Source of the DNA: Bolinopsis microptera
Lineage: Eukaryota > Ctenophora > Tentaculata > Lobata > Bolinopsidae
DNA length: 64,000 bases
Reading direction: 5' to 3'
Assembly: GCF_026151205.1 (NCBI RefSeq)
Contig: NC_087072.1
Coordinates: forward strand, 6,992,084 to 7,056,083
The position numbers were made by a program, and so were the translations under genes. Numbering within the stretch: position 1 is the first letter of the stretch; every line of letters begins with the position of its first letter. This document shows, piece by piece, positions 10,040 through 23,590 of the stretch. The notes under the pieces are model-generated. The model was not told the origin of the DNA. It saw only the letters and a program-made list of their open reading frames with translations, and did not search any database.

Positions 10040-13000
10040 CAAAAGACCCGGACCCTGTGTATGAGTAAGGCGATAAGGATGGATCGCAATCACCATCGAC
10101 CGTCCTCTTTTGCAAGGATTCTTTCGTAATATGTCTTTTCTTACAATAACCACGGTTTAAATTTTAACAACTAGAATCATTTACTGTTCCACACACTCTT
10201 ACTATCACAAGAATATGCCCTTACAGGAATGTGATTTACCCTTTCCCACGATCTTTATGACAGATTAAGAATCATTATTTTATATCAGCTACGATCTCAT
10301 TCGCCTGCATTAGAGCATTAAGAATTTAGGAACCATTAAGGATTTAGTGATGACGTGTGTGTATTGTATAAGTACTTTTAGTTACTATTGTTCTAGCTCG
10401 TCGTACACAATTTTAGTGTTGCACAATAGAACTATAAAATTTAGAAGCATGTCCAGCCTCTGAGTTAAAACGTGTACAGGAGTATTATTATAGCACAGGG
10501 CTATCCTAATAGCTAGATGATAATATTGGGTGGTCAACTTTACCACAGCACAAATTCGGTAATTACAGTAATTATAAAGCTATTAAGCTATAATTATCAT
10601 CCAGATTGTTCCTGTGTGAGAGAAGTATGACGCATGTTATGTGAGGGTGGGGCAGGGCTATTACAGTTAGGGTATAGTAGATTCTGGACCAAATACCTGT
10701 GTGTATATTGAGTATATAGTACACTAATACAGATCTCTTTAAGGCATAAAGGGAATGATTTCAGTTTTTCGGATTGCATCATATAGCAATGAGGATGTAA
10801 TATGTTTCGCAACTGAGGCTGAGAGGCATTTTATTTTGGGTAATATTACTGCATCTCATGCTGTGTAAGACAGTTTACCTCAGTCTAAGACAATATAATA
10901 GACAATATAATTGATTATGATAAGCTTTATGTCCGTTTATGTAAAGAGAAACCTCATGATAGTATGACGTACCAACTAGACTTCCAAAGGGACAACGCCT
11001 CTGGCCTCATGAAAGAGCGTTCTTTTATAGGAATAATGTTTAACATATCCTTTTACACTCTCTTCTAATATTATATACACGATAAATTTATTCATAAGAA
11101 AGGAAATAGAGATACTTACCAGTTTTCTTAATCGCAACACGACGGTGAACCAATTGTAATAAACCTGGAGATTATGCAATCTTATCTTTTTAAAGTGCAT
11201 ATTTTAGGTGATCGTCTTTATCGTCCTTTATCTACTTACCGATTATAATTTAGACAACGTAATCACTGATCGAAAAAAGGCGAAACTTATCTCTACGACC
11301 TACGTTTTCTGTCAAATTTACAGCCAATATCGGCGGTAAGATTTACTGATACTGATACTGTTTACTGATACTGTGATTTGTGGCAAATTTTTCATCTCAC
11401 TGAGCTGACATAAGTGAGTTGTATGGTTAGAAAATAATACAATCAGTTAACAATGATTAAAACAATTTACAATTAGATCTTTGTGTACAATCACTCTTGA
11501 ACAAAATCACTATATTGTAATACAATTTCAAAAATTTATTATACAAAAAATAATAATCAGCAATTTATCTTATCTTTGAAAAATTAACGTAACACCTAGC
11601 TTATCGACACTCAGCAACATATTGAAAACATAATTATAATTAAACATTATTATGTATTTACCAACAGTGTTACCAACAGTGTTACCAACAGTGTTACCAA
11701 CTCTTTAATCACGGTTAAACAAATCCTGTCCTCCAATAAATCATGTTGTTCTCCGTTTACCCACTGCACTTTAAATTTTCATTATTACAAAACATACGGA
11801 TAAACGAAATAATAAATTACTAGATCATATTTTCAATTACAAAGTACCTGCTACTATATCCGTAACCAACAAACAACATGATTGTAGCGAGTAACGCTGT
11901 ATTTCATTCAGTCCATTCATTTCCAATCGAATTCGTCTACTAGGCATTAACTAATTGTACAGTGTACATGTTATATTTAAGTAATTTGCCCTCACCAAAA
12001 TGTGCTTGATTACACAAGAGTATTAATCAATGTTCAGAAACCAGAAATTCTAAAAACTACCACCGAATAATAACCATCAAACCTCAAATCATTAAGTTAA
12101 AGACTCATTAATCATTGTACACACACTTGAATAACTGTAACCCTCACACACAGATAGACTACAAAGATCATTAATCTAGTTCTCGTTATGGCAGGGGCGT
12201 GGGTGGGGTCAGTAGAGCCCTCTTAAAACACAGATAAAGACTTTAAGAGCTCTTTTACTCTCAATTCTATTTATAGCTCACAAAGCAGCGCCAGATCTGC
12301 AGTGCAGGGCAGATCTGTAAACCTTACAATGTGGTATGTTAGAGATAAACAGTCACGTGGTCTGTTGAAGCTCTTCACACATTGGCTTGCATGGTTTTAC
12401 TGCAGCGAGGGAAGTGCTACTTCTCAAATGTGGTTAACTTGGGTTACCAACTCTTGTGTATTGTGGTGAGGTTATGGAACTGCGGTATCATGTACTGAAT
12501 TTTGGTGAAGGTTTTTCGTTATATATCGCATAATAGAGTCTAGAGCCTCTCTAGGGAGACTTTTCATGGTGAAAATGTTCAGGCTCGCTCCTAAAGTGTG
12601 ATGTATAATTATCATTAATCAGTGTACTAATACATTTAACCGAACATTATTATAATAAAAGTCTCCTGCTTTTCTCATTTCTCCCAGCTCTACACCACTA
12701 GAACAGTATGCCATAATGCAAAACCAGCTGACCACCAACACCTACTACTTGATCTGAGGTGTGAAAATTAACACATTTTTCAAGTCTAATAAAGAGCGGC
12801 CAGAGTTCTCAACTATCAGGTTTACAATGTAAGCCTTATAGAATATAAACTCCACTGTGGAATATAGAATTTAATCTCACAAGATTGTGTGAGGGCTGGC
12901 GCACAATGACACTGTAACTTCTAAAACACCTGGAGTATTCTATTGTTCGTTGATTGGAAAAGTTGTGGAGATTCAACTCAGGAGTCACGATACAATGGGG

Positions 13001-14783
13001 AACAATCTAGAACTTTACCGGACTGATATGACATCTGATTGCATTGGATTTTGTTTGTTTAGCAAGACGAAATCTGCCGATATAATGAAGGTGGCTCTAA
13101 TCGCACCTGTTTTATCATCATACCGTCAGACGTGTGGTTGAGCTAATAAAATCTAATCTGTGGTTACTGGTTTACAACATGATCGAGTGCACTAGAACAG
13201 CTCTTAAAGATACTAGAGTTTCAGTTTCATCTAGCATGTGGCTTGTTATTCAAATGGGAGTTTGGAAAACTAATATTCTAGGTCGTGATTGAGAGTATTA
13301 AGTGTATTGCGAAGGTGTCCTATGACCTTAGATTCTACAAATGACTACAAGATTAGGGTCTGTGTTAGATCTACTAATCTGGAAAACTTAACTTCAGAAA
13401 CAAATCATCCACTGTTTTATCACTGCAACATAATAATATCCTTGAATATTAATAACAATTTAACTTGGAAATAAACAGCTGTCCCGATAGATCCGTCTGT
13501 GATATCATACAGATAGTTGACTGCTGCTATAGCTGGTGGTATCGTTATTTTCCGCTTTGCGTTGACGAAGATGTTTCATCCCAGGTCCGTGACAGGGTGT
13601 TCCTTATCTCATCGCCAGCTTATTAGCTGATAACTTTCAAATATTCTGAAACTCTTCTCGTTCTTCTGAGACCTGTAGAATTTCAGGTTTTAAATCTATA
13701 GAACAAATCGTTAGTAGACAGCAATTGTATTTGACTACAAGGCTTATAGATTTTCCATGCGGGCATAATAAGTAATACATAGATACATAATACATTGCCT
13801 TAATTGTAATGTTGAATAAGTTGATTGTAAAACTGTTTGTTTACTCTTTCCGCGAAAAATTTATTGTTTTCATTATTGCATGTTACAGCCAATGTTAGAT
13901 CCGGCCGGATATTAATAACTTAGACACAATTCGCAGGGCAGTGCAGATTTAATTGGTTTATAGAACAGTAAATAAGTTTGACAGTATACGTTGTCAGGTA
14001 CCACGGTGGTAGTACCTGACAATATACGTTGTCAGGTAGCACGGTGGTAGTAGCACCACCATGCGACAGCACATAAACTTTTTGGGCTTTTTATATCATG
14101 CATAAAAAGAATTGCACGATGTAGCTCATCAAGGGTGGGATGAACTTGATATATTATATTATGTTCTGAACCTGGATTGATTTTAAAGACCTTCAAAAAT
14201 GTGGTTGAAGCTCTTATAATATCAAACGCAAATGTTTTTAAAATATTGGACATTTTAACTATCTCAACCACCCATTTTACAATTCTGAAAGATCAACGAC
14301 GGTATCAAGACTTCCCAGACATAATTTGATAGATTTTTCGAGTTATATCTTTAAACTTTAAGGTCAGAAGGCATGAATCGAATTATGGAGCACAATTTTT
14401 TGATGGTTGTAAGGTCTCGACTTTCGATGGTAAATCATAATTAGCAACAAAAATCGTTTAAATACATAACGCATACCATGTCCACGAAGGGAGATTTAAA
14501 ATAAACTAGAAAGATTTCGAACCAAAAACGTATTTAACTCAGCTTACAAATTTCGATCCTTTGCCAAATTTCAAAGACTAGCAATGATTATAATTCTAGT
14601 CAGTAGTCATACGAGAGATTTTATTTGATGTCCCGAATACTGTACAGAACTCAAAGTAACGATCGAACTAATAATTTAACTTTCGGCTGCCACAAGGCAA
14701 TTTACAGTGCCTGTGCCTAGTGTTCATGATGTTAAAACCACAACTTTAAAAAATCGACGAACCTGGGCCACATGATCATCTCC
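10040..14783. other. Intergenic, no convincing gene
   Basis: Nearly 5 kb of AT-rich sequence without an exon I can support. It holds a 12-bp repeat ACCAACAGTGTT (3.5 copies, 11659-11700) and a 38-bp tandem duplication containing TACGTTGTCAGGTA at 13982-14057. Short frames between 10.6 and 14.3 kb have no recognisable features. Confidence 0.5.
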
Positions 14784-17700
14784 TCACAAACTAGACTCAT
14801 CACAGTCCCGCTCATCACTCAGCTTTCCTCCCTCCACGTCACTGTGCCACTGGTTAGTCAGGTCCTGCATCTTCGTATACGCGTCTTTTATCTCCTGCTT
14901 CGTAAACCTGCACAATTAAAAGATGTAAAATATGATGAAGGACAAATAAACATAAAAAAGGACGAATAAAAGACACACTCATTAGTCATTACTGTGTAGT
15001 GTGTACACAAAGTAGTCCTCAGATTTGTCTATATTATATCCTAGACATTCCACGAATATAAAAAGACTAAGTTTTTGTTCTCTAGGTTAGGCTTATTGTG
15101 TAGGTAGAGAATAGAGACCCGTTATTAAGGAAACCACACGGGGAGCTCCTGTGGAGGAGGCGGGGAGGTGCTGTGGAGGAGGCTACCTTCTTGGTGGTGA
15201 TATTTAGTTTAATTATTACCTCTTTATACTATACTTAGAGTAATTAAACTCGCCGAGGGTTAGTGATCTTCATGATTCTCAGGGCAATCATCTCACAATA
15301 AATTAATAACTCCTTCTAATCAGTAATAATGAGCAACTTTATTGTGGTTTCAGCCTCTTGAGTGGTTCTTATTGGATTTATCTTATAATAAACAGTAAGG
15401 TCAGATTGTCAAGTTGTCTGTGGGAAGGAGAGAGAGAGGGAAGACAGTAAAGTGACATCTAGTTAAACATTTAACAAAGGCTGACCTGAGCAACTTGTAT
15501 GGTAGTTTGATTACCACACTCTTTATACATAGTACATACACATTAATCAGTTAACAAAGGATTGCCACATTTTGGGTCTTATAACCATATAACCCTCATT
15601 TATTTAGCTAATTTGAAGATAAATATTGTGTTCACTCACTTTTTCCGGAAGAAAGGTATGAAGTATTTGTTGTCCAGGACAGTGAAGCCCTTGGTTCCGT
15701 GCCAGATATCCTCACTCTCTCCTGGGATCTGGCTAGCCTCCATACTCCGGCCCATCTCCATTGTTTTAGACAGGGGGTACTCCTCGTCCGCCTCGCTGTC
15801 CTCCTGAAGAGAAACAGTCAGGCATAGCTATAGGGTGGTTTTACAGTTCTTTGATGTTATGTGCTAATATTGAGAGGTACAGACATCATTAAAACATTAG
15901 CTGGCATGCTTGGCAGATATCTGTTTAAGTTGTTTTAAAGTATTAAGTCGCAATAAAAGCGCTTAGCTTCAAATTTGTTAGTGTAACTTATTACACTGGG
16001 TATTAGATACCCAGGATAATGTATCTACAGTGAATTAACGGACTGCTTTGTGCTGGACTTCGATCGTGTACCGAAATATTTGCATATTTTCGATAGGTTT
16101 GAATATAAAAGTAATATTACACCTGGAATGAGCACTGATATTTTCAGGAATTTAGGTTAATACTTAATAAGATGTATTGGGGGTTTGCAAACTGCACGCT
16201 CCAGCAATGATAAGCGAATTATCTATACTATAAGTTATAAAAACTTAAAGGATATACACACTGTCGTGAACATTCCATTGCATTGTAATCTAATCTTGAG
16301 TCACAAGATAATCAAATAACACGTACGGCTAACATATAAGATACAACACTCCGTTTAGCGATAATAAATCGAATATGTCATAGCTTCATTACTAAAACTC
16401 AAAGTTTTAAAATCACTATTTAGTTGTATGAATTTTGATAACAAATAATCAGTTTGCTCTGAAAGAATTTCGTGTTAAAACCAGATGCAAAGGCTGATCA
16501 CAGTATACAGTGCAAGTCGACTGCTAGATAAGAAATATATGCACTTTTCACACGATATAATACTGCAGATGTTGCACATACACTTTACATTTTGCTGTTT
16601 TTTATGATCCACTCAGTATTCAGGAGCCTCACACAGCACTCTTCTCAAAGGCAGAGAATTAGAATTTGCAACAAGAATCAAGCGGAACACAAGCAAGGGG
16701 AGCAGATAAGAGGTACTAAAGCTACACTGCTTACATGAGTCGAAAAACTCGTAAAGCGTGCCTTGCGCTGTTTATCCTGCGTCTGGGTTATGGAATGTCA
16801 ATTTTCATCTTCAAAACTTTAAACTTTGACAATCGAATATATTATGGTGAAGTTTATTGTCTCATTTAACACCTAGATAGTTGATACACTATTCAATTTA
16901 ATACAGTTCGTCTTATAAACTTACAATATCTTCATCACTATCATCATCACTTTGAGGAAGCTTCTTGTGTTTAGTGGGAATTTTATCATCAGAATCAACG
17001 TTTTGGAGCAGCTTCATAAGTGGCATTGTACTACCTCCAAAAAATAGAATGCTAAACAGAACTATCACCTGAAAATGAACATTGTATGACCAAAATTTAA
17101 AAATGAAACTCTGGAAAATAAGTCAACCAACAAATAGAGTAAGAAGGTATTTAATGTTTTTCAATGATTGAAAAAATGAGTAAACGTTTTCTTACCAGTG
17201 TAGTGCTGACTATAACTCTCCGTTTCTCGTTGGGGAACGGAAGATGGAGTGCAAGCGAGAATGCAATGGCCCCTCTGAGACCGGAGAACCACATAATAAA
17301 CTGCTTCTTAAAGTCTATCTGATGCTCACGAAATTTGTTCACAATAACACTGATAGGGAAAATGTTTATAGCTCGTCCAACAAGGCACAATATGAGAGTC
17401 CAGATAACAAACGCTGGCTTGAAACTGTGGGAAAAACTGAAAATAGCCATCCCAAGATATGCAAAGACCATAGACTCAGCTAGGAAGGCAAATGTCCTGA
17501 AGGTTTGTTGAACAGTGATCTGAGTTACGGGGGATAGGTTGAAATGAGCATAGTGGGACATGACTATGCCACTTGCTAATATTGCCATGATACCTGAATA
17601 GTTAAGTCCGTCTGCAAGGAAATAAGGTCCGTATGCAAACAATCCAACTGTGCAGAATTCTAAGGATGGTACTTTGTTGAGGTGCACATATTTCAGAATA

Positions 17701-18587
17701 AGTGCCAGAGCTAGTGCAAAGATTACACCAACCAGAGAGGAAACTGTGAACTTCATCAAGAAGCTTCCAACACCAAGTGTTACGGCCCAAGCGGTACTGG
17801 TAGAATCGTCAAAGTTTATCACAGAGTCACACATTACGATTGAAACTGCATCATTTAGCACTGATTCTCCAAACACCAACATGTATAATGTTGGGTGCAC
17901 ATCAATTGATTGAAATATAGCCAGGGTTGCGACTGGATCCACAGCAGAAATGAGAGCTCCAAAACTTAAGCTTTCTTTAAGTGTGAATGGATAGACGACA
18001 TCAGCCATTCCCAGCACAAATAGTCCACTTCCAATTGTGATGGCAGAAACAGATGTTCCTAGCACGGCATAGGTGAAAATGGAGCCAAAGTTGGCAAAGA
18101 AGTTCCCTTTGTGTAATGAGTAACCACTTTCAAAAATAATTGGTGGTAACATAATCAGGAAAAAGATAGTGGGACTCATCATCTCTTCTTCTTTAAAATC
18201 AGCCAGTTCGAAGTAGTTGAGGACCTGGAACAAAGCACCAATAATAGCTCCAAGGAATACAATCCCAATGCTTTCAGGTAGGTAGTGGAAATGAAATTTG
18301 ATGAGTAGGTATACCAACAGTATAGAGAAAAACAGTACACACAAAATAAAGAAGATTGCGAAACTATTTTGCTTTTCAATTAATGCCCCTGATAAAGGTT
18401 CTTTAGTGGCAGGAACATCAGGAACATCAGGAACTGATTGTTTTACAGGCTCAAGTAATGTTGTATTTTCACTGTCAACAATTAAAACGACTTGATTTTC
18501 CGTTGCTACTGACACATCACCCTCCACTTTGAAAACCCAGACAGTACAAAGTGCAATCAAAAAGAGTACAGCAGTAATTTTTTTCAT
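14784..18587 (-). CDS. SLC9A8: Na+/H+ exchanger NHE8-like, four exons, complete
   Basis: Exons (minus) 18587-17196, 17068-16925, 15803-15640 and 14907-14784 join to 1824 nt (607 aa) with consistent phases and GT-AG ends. The N-terminus MKKITAVLFLIALCTVW is a signal-like segment, followed by about 12 hydrophobic segments. NHE motifs are visible: FESGYSLHKGNFF, ISAVDPVATLAIF, the ion-site FGESVLNDA (~residue 237) and SGLRGAIAFSLAL (~residue 439), then VLFSILFFGGSTMPL in exon 2. The tail has GFTVLDNKYFIPFFRKKF and YTKMQDLTNQW, matching in order the NHE8 tail as I know it (GF.WLD.KY..PFFTRR, then LT.KW). NHE8 is an electroneutral Na+(K+)/H+ antiporter of Golgi, endosomes and apical membranes. The length is close to vertebrate NHE8. 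The long exon 1 covers most of the membrane domain. Confidence 0.93.
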
Positions 18588-20104
18588 ATTTCTGATGAGG
18601 AGAGACGTCTCACTCTGCTGATTGGAAGCAATAATGTAGCCAAAGCGATGAGATGTGTTGATGTATTCTGTAACTACTGTCTTGCAGTATTATAATCCAA
18701 TGTTCCCAGCCACCTTTATAAGTAGTCTGACATGGGTTAACTGGCTGAAAATTTGTTTATAATATTAATACAGTTGGATGTCCTCCCTTACATTAACAGA
18801 ATTCAGATAAATAAGCATAGTCGATGTGTGTTTTAAAAATCAACATCAAAACACTTCAGATGTTTGACTTATCCCTCGTTGCTGGTTTGTTCATGACCCC
18901 AAATTAATCAGAACCCAACGAAATTGATCTATTTGTATATCATTACATCTCTAAATCATTCCGAATTATTTATAAATTATTCGGAATTCTATTTAATCAA
19001 CTTTCAAAATTATCCTCAGGATTACGACTATCGTTGAATACTATAAAAAAAGTTGTATCCTATTCAAAGTGTAAAACAAAATGGTACATTCAGGATACAT
19101 TCAATCAAATCGAGTGATGCAATTGACACCGGAAACAGAAATGGTCCATTGCTTCCAGGATTAATTTGAAATCTTTATAATATGTTCATCTATTTTGATT
19201 GAAATAAATTTTCGTGCACATACAGAATGAATGGTTAATAATTTAATATATATGTAGACCAAGCTCTGTGCACGGGATGCTTCCTGGAAGAATCCAGTTC
19301 TTTTAGCGGGGCACCCTACCTAAAGCCAAATTGAGATATAATAATCATATTCCTAGAGAAATAATCAGAAATCGAATACCAATCAAATAATATGATATAT
19401 ATGAGTAGTAACCATATTTACTATGCAAAATGCCCCAACCACATAGTGTAAATTTATATAGAATTCAAATTCCATATCATCATTAAACCTCAATACCTAG
19501 TCAATATAATAGCCCAAGCAAAATTAAATAACTTCTTATATACCTTACTGTCATACTACAAATTAATTAAACATTTGAAATCTGTTGACCAGAGAATAAA
19601 TTTCTAAGCCTAATGCAAGTGAAATAATTTAGATGCAATAATGAATGCCTAATGTGAGTATCATTTGTCAACGTCCTTGAAAAAAGTCTGTACAAGAGAT
19701 ATGAGTAACTAATATAGAAGAAAAGAAAAAACAGGAAGTTGTCGTCTGTTGTAAAATAAATAAAATATCTAGAATATAAATTAGAATATAAAATAACATT
19801 CAGTCAATGTGTCGTCAATAAACTGTACAATTATCAAATGTTAAAACTGGGTGATACAGTCACCAAAAAAAATACTAAGTATGATAAGTTAATAAATTAA
19901 ATGTGGTCTATAAAACTACCACTAAGTATAATAGGTCAATAAATTAAAAGTGGTTTATAAAACTACCACTGTGGGAACCCCTTCTCCAGTTAAAACATGT
20001 CAGTCATGTGCAAAATCAATCAGAATGGTAAGGTGGTAAAAAAGGGAATATCTTTTCGATACATCAATTATATATGCCTCAGATTTAAAAGAATTAGAAG
20101 TTAC
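18588..20104. other. NHE8 upstream region, no gene seen
   Basis: AT-rich sequence between the NHE8 start and the LINE. It should contain the NHE8 promoter and the 3' UTR of the LINE, but I cannot place either precisely. A near-duplicate pair (ACTAAGTATRATARGTYAAT followed by a GTGGTYTATAAAACTACCAC segment) occurs at 19875-19970. Confidence 0.5.
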
Positions 20105-22375
20105 TTAGTTATCAGCGACTATGATTGCAGTGTAAAATTTGTCATATGAATTGTCGACGGTATAATTAGGGTCTGTTGTTATAGATGATAGTAGCTGTTT
20201 CTTATACGAATCACTAAAGCTTTTAACATCGGGCAGATTTCGTAGATCTGTTGGAACATTATTCCAACATTTTGCCCCCAAGTATTGAAAGTTTTTATGT
20301 GATGTTGATCTATTGACATAAAGGTTGCAGCTTTCGCCGCTCCTACTACCTCCTGATGTGTAACTAAATTTGTTCATAAAGTTTGTAGGACAATTGTCAT
20401 GGATGATTCTAAACATATAATTTGACAGATGAAGTTGTCGTCTAAGATGGAGTGGTAACCATTTCATGTCTCTATAAACATTAAGGCTGCTCTCTGTTTT
20501 TGGAACGTTGAGAGCTATTTTGGCTACCTTTTTGTACAGAGTGTCAAGTTCAGCAAGTTTTGTCTTGCCAGCTCTACAATAGATCGTGTCTAAATAATCG
20601 AATTGTGGCAACATGAGTGCATTGGCAAACATTTTCCTATATTTAATGGGTAGCAGTGCTTTACTTCTATACATGGCACCAATTCTCTTCATGACCTTCC
20701 TAATAATATAATCTACATGGCTTTTGAAGTTTAATTTACTATCTAGAATGAGGCCAAGATATTTTGTCTCTTTGCACTCCTTGATTGTGAAAGTTACCTC
20801 ATTACAATCAATCGTTATTTCATCATGTTGGTCAACAGAATCAAACAATAGGAATTCAGTCTTCTTTTCATTGAGTGATAATTTATTAACACTGAGCCAT
20901 TTAAAGATTGTCATAAGTTCTATTTTCATGTTTATAAATGTGCTTCTGCAGGTTTGATCAAAGAATAGTGCACCATCATCTGCAAATAGAAAGGGCTTAG
21001 ATAGGTTACAGGCATAAATGATGTCATTTATGAAGATACTAAATAATATAGGCCCAATGATGCTTCCTTGTGGTACACCACTCAGAACTTCTAAAAATGA
21101 GCTTAGATTGCCATTGATCCTAGTGCATTGATATCTACAAGATAAGAAGTTCTTAAACCAGGTTAAAGCAATGCCACCAATTCCATAATATGCCAATTTT
21201 TGAAGCAATATTTCATGATTCACTGTGTCAAAGGCCTTCTTAAGATCAAGAAAGATGATTCCTGGTTTATAAGACTTAGATTTACTCATATATATTTCGT
21301 CCATCAGATCGTACATCAGATAAGTTGTGGAGTGATTTTTCCGAAAGCCATATTGATGCCGGATGAAAAGTTTGTTCTCTTCCATGTAATCAGTGAGTTG
21401 CTTGCCGACAAAGTATTCTATAAGTTTTCCTACAAGTGGAAGGATGGATATTGGCCTGTAATTATTAGGATCATCTTTCATTCCTGCCTTATGGATGGGA
21501 GTTACTCTAGCTTTTTTACAAAGGGTTGGTACAACACCTGTATTAAGGCTCAGATTGACAATGTGGGTCAGTGGCTCAACTATGTGTGGTACAGCTTGCT
21601 TAAGTAAAAATAGAGGCACATTGTCATATGAGGCCTTGTCATTCTTGAGCGTTTCGACATACATTAGGATATCAGTTTCATTTATTTCTTGGAATCTATC
21701 AAATGAGATATTAGAAGTTCTAGGAGGTAAAAAATCAGTAAAACTAACTCTTTCAATATTGGGGGCCTGATTTTGTAATCTTGATCCAACATTTGCAAAA
21801 TGAAAGTTAAATAGCTCAGGATCATTCTCATTGATAGTTTGACAATTAGTTGTACCAGGGGTCATATTTGATGCCAGTTTGATAGTTTTCCATATCCCTT
21901 TAAGATCATTCTTGGCACTTTTAACTTGTAGATCATCGATTACATTAGCCTTTTTGCAGGTTTTAGCTAATTTATTTCTAATATTTCTCTGAATCTTGTA
22001 GCAATCCCAGGCCTCATTACACTTTATACATTTGCTACATGTACCACATTTATTGCAATTTCCATTGTCTCTCTTATCCTTCTTTTTACGGAATTTTTTT
22101 AGAAGAAAATGTGTATGATTAATGGCATTTAAAAGTTCAGTAGAAGGTTTATGTATGAACTTTTCATGCTTTTCTATGGTCTTGCAAGGGAAGAAGGTTG
22201 CATATGCCTGTTCAATATGATGACAAAGGCCAGCAGTGATAGCTTCAACATCTGTACTTTCCAATAGTGGACTGTAATCAGAACAGGTATCTAGATAGTC
22301 TAAGAATTGTTTAACATTACGTTTACAATAATTTCTAATTTCAACCTTCTCAAATTTAGGAGCTATAGGCACTGT
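20105..22375 (-). CDS. LINE reverse transcriptase, C-terminal part of ORF2
   Basis: The open frame runs to 22480, but its first ~35 codons lie in the inserted foreign sequence. Native sequence starts near VPIAPKFEKVEI. A compact Cys cluster CNKCGTCSKCIKC lies at about residue 140. RT motifs follow: NNYRPISILPL, HQYGFRKNHST, FLDLKKAFDTVNHE, SGVPQGSIIGP (~470) and the catalytic FADDGALFF (~500), with F in place of the usual Y. The thumb and C-terminal region end with NLYVNRSTSHKNF and KCWNNVP, typical of CR1/jockey-like ORF2 tails. No stop or frameshift is seen in the RT, so this part may be recent. The function would be target-primed reverse transcription, but the ORF2 protein is broken by the insertion. 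Confidence 0.9.
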   Translation of the reverse strand, partial: TVPIAPKFEKVEIRNYCKRNVKQFLDYLDTCSDYSPLLESTDVEAITAGLCHHIEQAYATFFPCKTIEKHEKFIHKPSTELLNAINHTHFLLKKFRKKKDKRDNGNCNKCGTCSKCIKCNEAWDCYKIQRNIRNKLAKTCKKANVIDDLQVKSAKNDLKGIWKTIKLASNMTPGTTNCQTINENDPELFNFHFANVGSRLQNQAPNIERVSFTDFLPPRTSNISFDRFQEINETDILMYVETLKNDKASYDNVPLFLLKQAVPHIVEPLTHIVNLSLNTGVVPTLCKKARVTPIHKAGMKDDPNNYRPISILPLVGKLIEYFVGKQLTDYMEENKLFIRHQYGFRKNHSTTYLMYDLMDEIYMSKSKSYKPGIIFLDLKKAFDTVNHEILLQKLAYYGIGGIALTWFKNFLSCRYQCTRINGNLSSFLEVLSGVPQGSIIGPILFSIFINDIIYACNLSKPFLFADDGALFFDQTCRSTFINMKIELMTIFKWLSVNKLSLNEKKTEFLLFDSVDQHDEITIDCNEVTFTIKECKETKYLGLILDSKLNFKSHVDYIIRKVMKRIGAMYRSKALLPIKYRKMFANALMLPQFDYLDTIYCRAGKTKLAELDTLYKKVAKIALNVPKTESSLNVYRDMKWLPLHLRRQLHLSNYMFRIIHDNCPTNFMNKFSYTSGGSRSGESCNLYVNRSTSHKNFQYLGAKCWNNVPTDLRNLPDVKSFSDSYKKQLLSSITTDPNYTVDNSYDKFYTAIIVADN

Positions 22376-22873
22376 GTACGGGTCCTCTTTGGTGACAAAG
22401 AGGCATACCTTAACAAGTTCCTTACATGTGCAAGAACAAGAGAGTTTGACAGCCAGGCACTTGACCATACATTCTTCCAACTAGAGCACTGTAAACCACT
22501 TTTCAAGCAACAAAACATCCTGGCTTTCAAAAATTTATATACATATCACACATTTATGGAAGTTTTTAAAATACTAAAACTAAGGTGCCCAGCATCACTG
22601 CAACAGCATTATCAGTCATCTTTTAGAAAGGAAACCACTATCATTTCACAACTCCCATCTAATGACTTTATATCAAGATCCACCAAAATTTGGAACACAA
22701 TTGCACCTAAACTTAAGCTCTTTGACTACTCCTACAAGATTAGCCTTGCTAAAAGTCGCCTGAAAAAGGCACTTCTAAAGCTGCAACATGCTTATAATGA
22801 TTCGGCATGGACCACAAGCGATTATGACATAATGCAGCTGTCATTTGAAAACAATCCCCTTCATCAAATTTAA
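22376..22873 (+). pseudogene. LINE ORF2 C-terminal fragment
   Basis: The frame carries RVLFGDKEAYLNKFLTCAR, LEHCKPLFKQQNIL, LYTYHTFMEVFKILKLR and SRSTKIWNTIAP. These are the conserved C-terminal blocks downstream of the RT thumb in one group of invertebrate LINEs. There is no RT core, so it is a 5'-truncated remnant. The Met at 22307 lies outside the element. Confidence 0.8.
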
Positions 22874-23590
22874 TCCAGTGATCTCGGCCCACAGGCTCCT
22901 CCTATTAAACAAATTTGATTTTGGTAAATGTGTGCTGACTCCACCACCTATGTATTTAACCTAATATTTAGTGTATTACAGGTAGAAATTGACTTAGGTA
23001 GGTATTTTTCTCTTAGGTAGATATTAAGAATTTGGTTAATTTCTTAATTGTATGACTATTTCCATTACTGAGACGTTTTTAATATTTAATTTAGGAGGGT
23101 TTTGAAATTTTTATAGGACTGGTTCACAGAGTGAACAGATTCCAGATTTATATATTTTTAAACTGATATTTAATAAATGATTAAAAGAACAAATTTTAAA
23201 GTTGCCATTAGATCCAAAAACACACCCATTATGCTCACTTAAACACAACTCTAAATCAGTAGGCTGTCACTCTATTAATGCACCACACCGATACCTCCAC
23301 TCCTTGTAGGTTATAAAATAAATTCCAAAATCCTAATTTTGTATCGTGATGGAGACCGGTGTTCATACAAAACATTTACTAGGTTGCCGTTTGGTGTGAG
23401 CAATAGCGAACAGCACGCACACTCCTTTGCCCCGTCAACCTATATCTAATCTATTTAAAGAGTGACAACCATACTGCCCATTGAATTAGGATTCTGTTAA
23501 ATATCAAATTGATTTATTGTAAACTTGTTTAATCTGTAATAAATGGCATAAAATTGAAATTTTTGTTTAACTGAAATTTTTGTTTAACTG
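22376..23590 (+). mobile_element. 3' end of a second LINE inserted in opposite orientation
   Basis: A 5'-truncated fragment carries the last ~165 codons of a LINE ORF2 and about 0.7 kb of 3' UTR. It ends in a duplicated GAAATTTTTGTTTAACT unit at 23552-23588. Its insertion separates endonuclease from RT of the host LINE. ACTG occurs at both junctions (22370 and 23587), but a target duplication is not clear. Confidence 0.75.

Noticed and set aside
17244..18495. Plus- and minus-strand short frames overlapping NHE8
   Set aside because: Other-frame shadows of the large NHE8 exon.
20724..21770. Several plus-strand frames opposite the LINE reverse transcriptase
   Set aside because: They are antisense shadows of a clearly coding RT frame.
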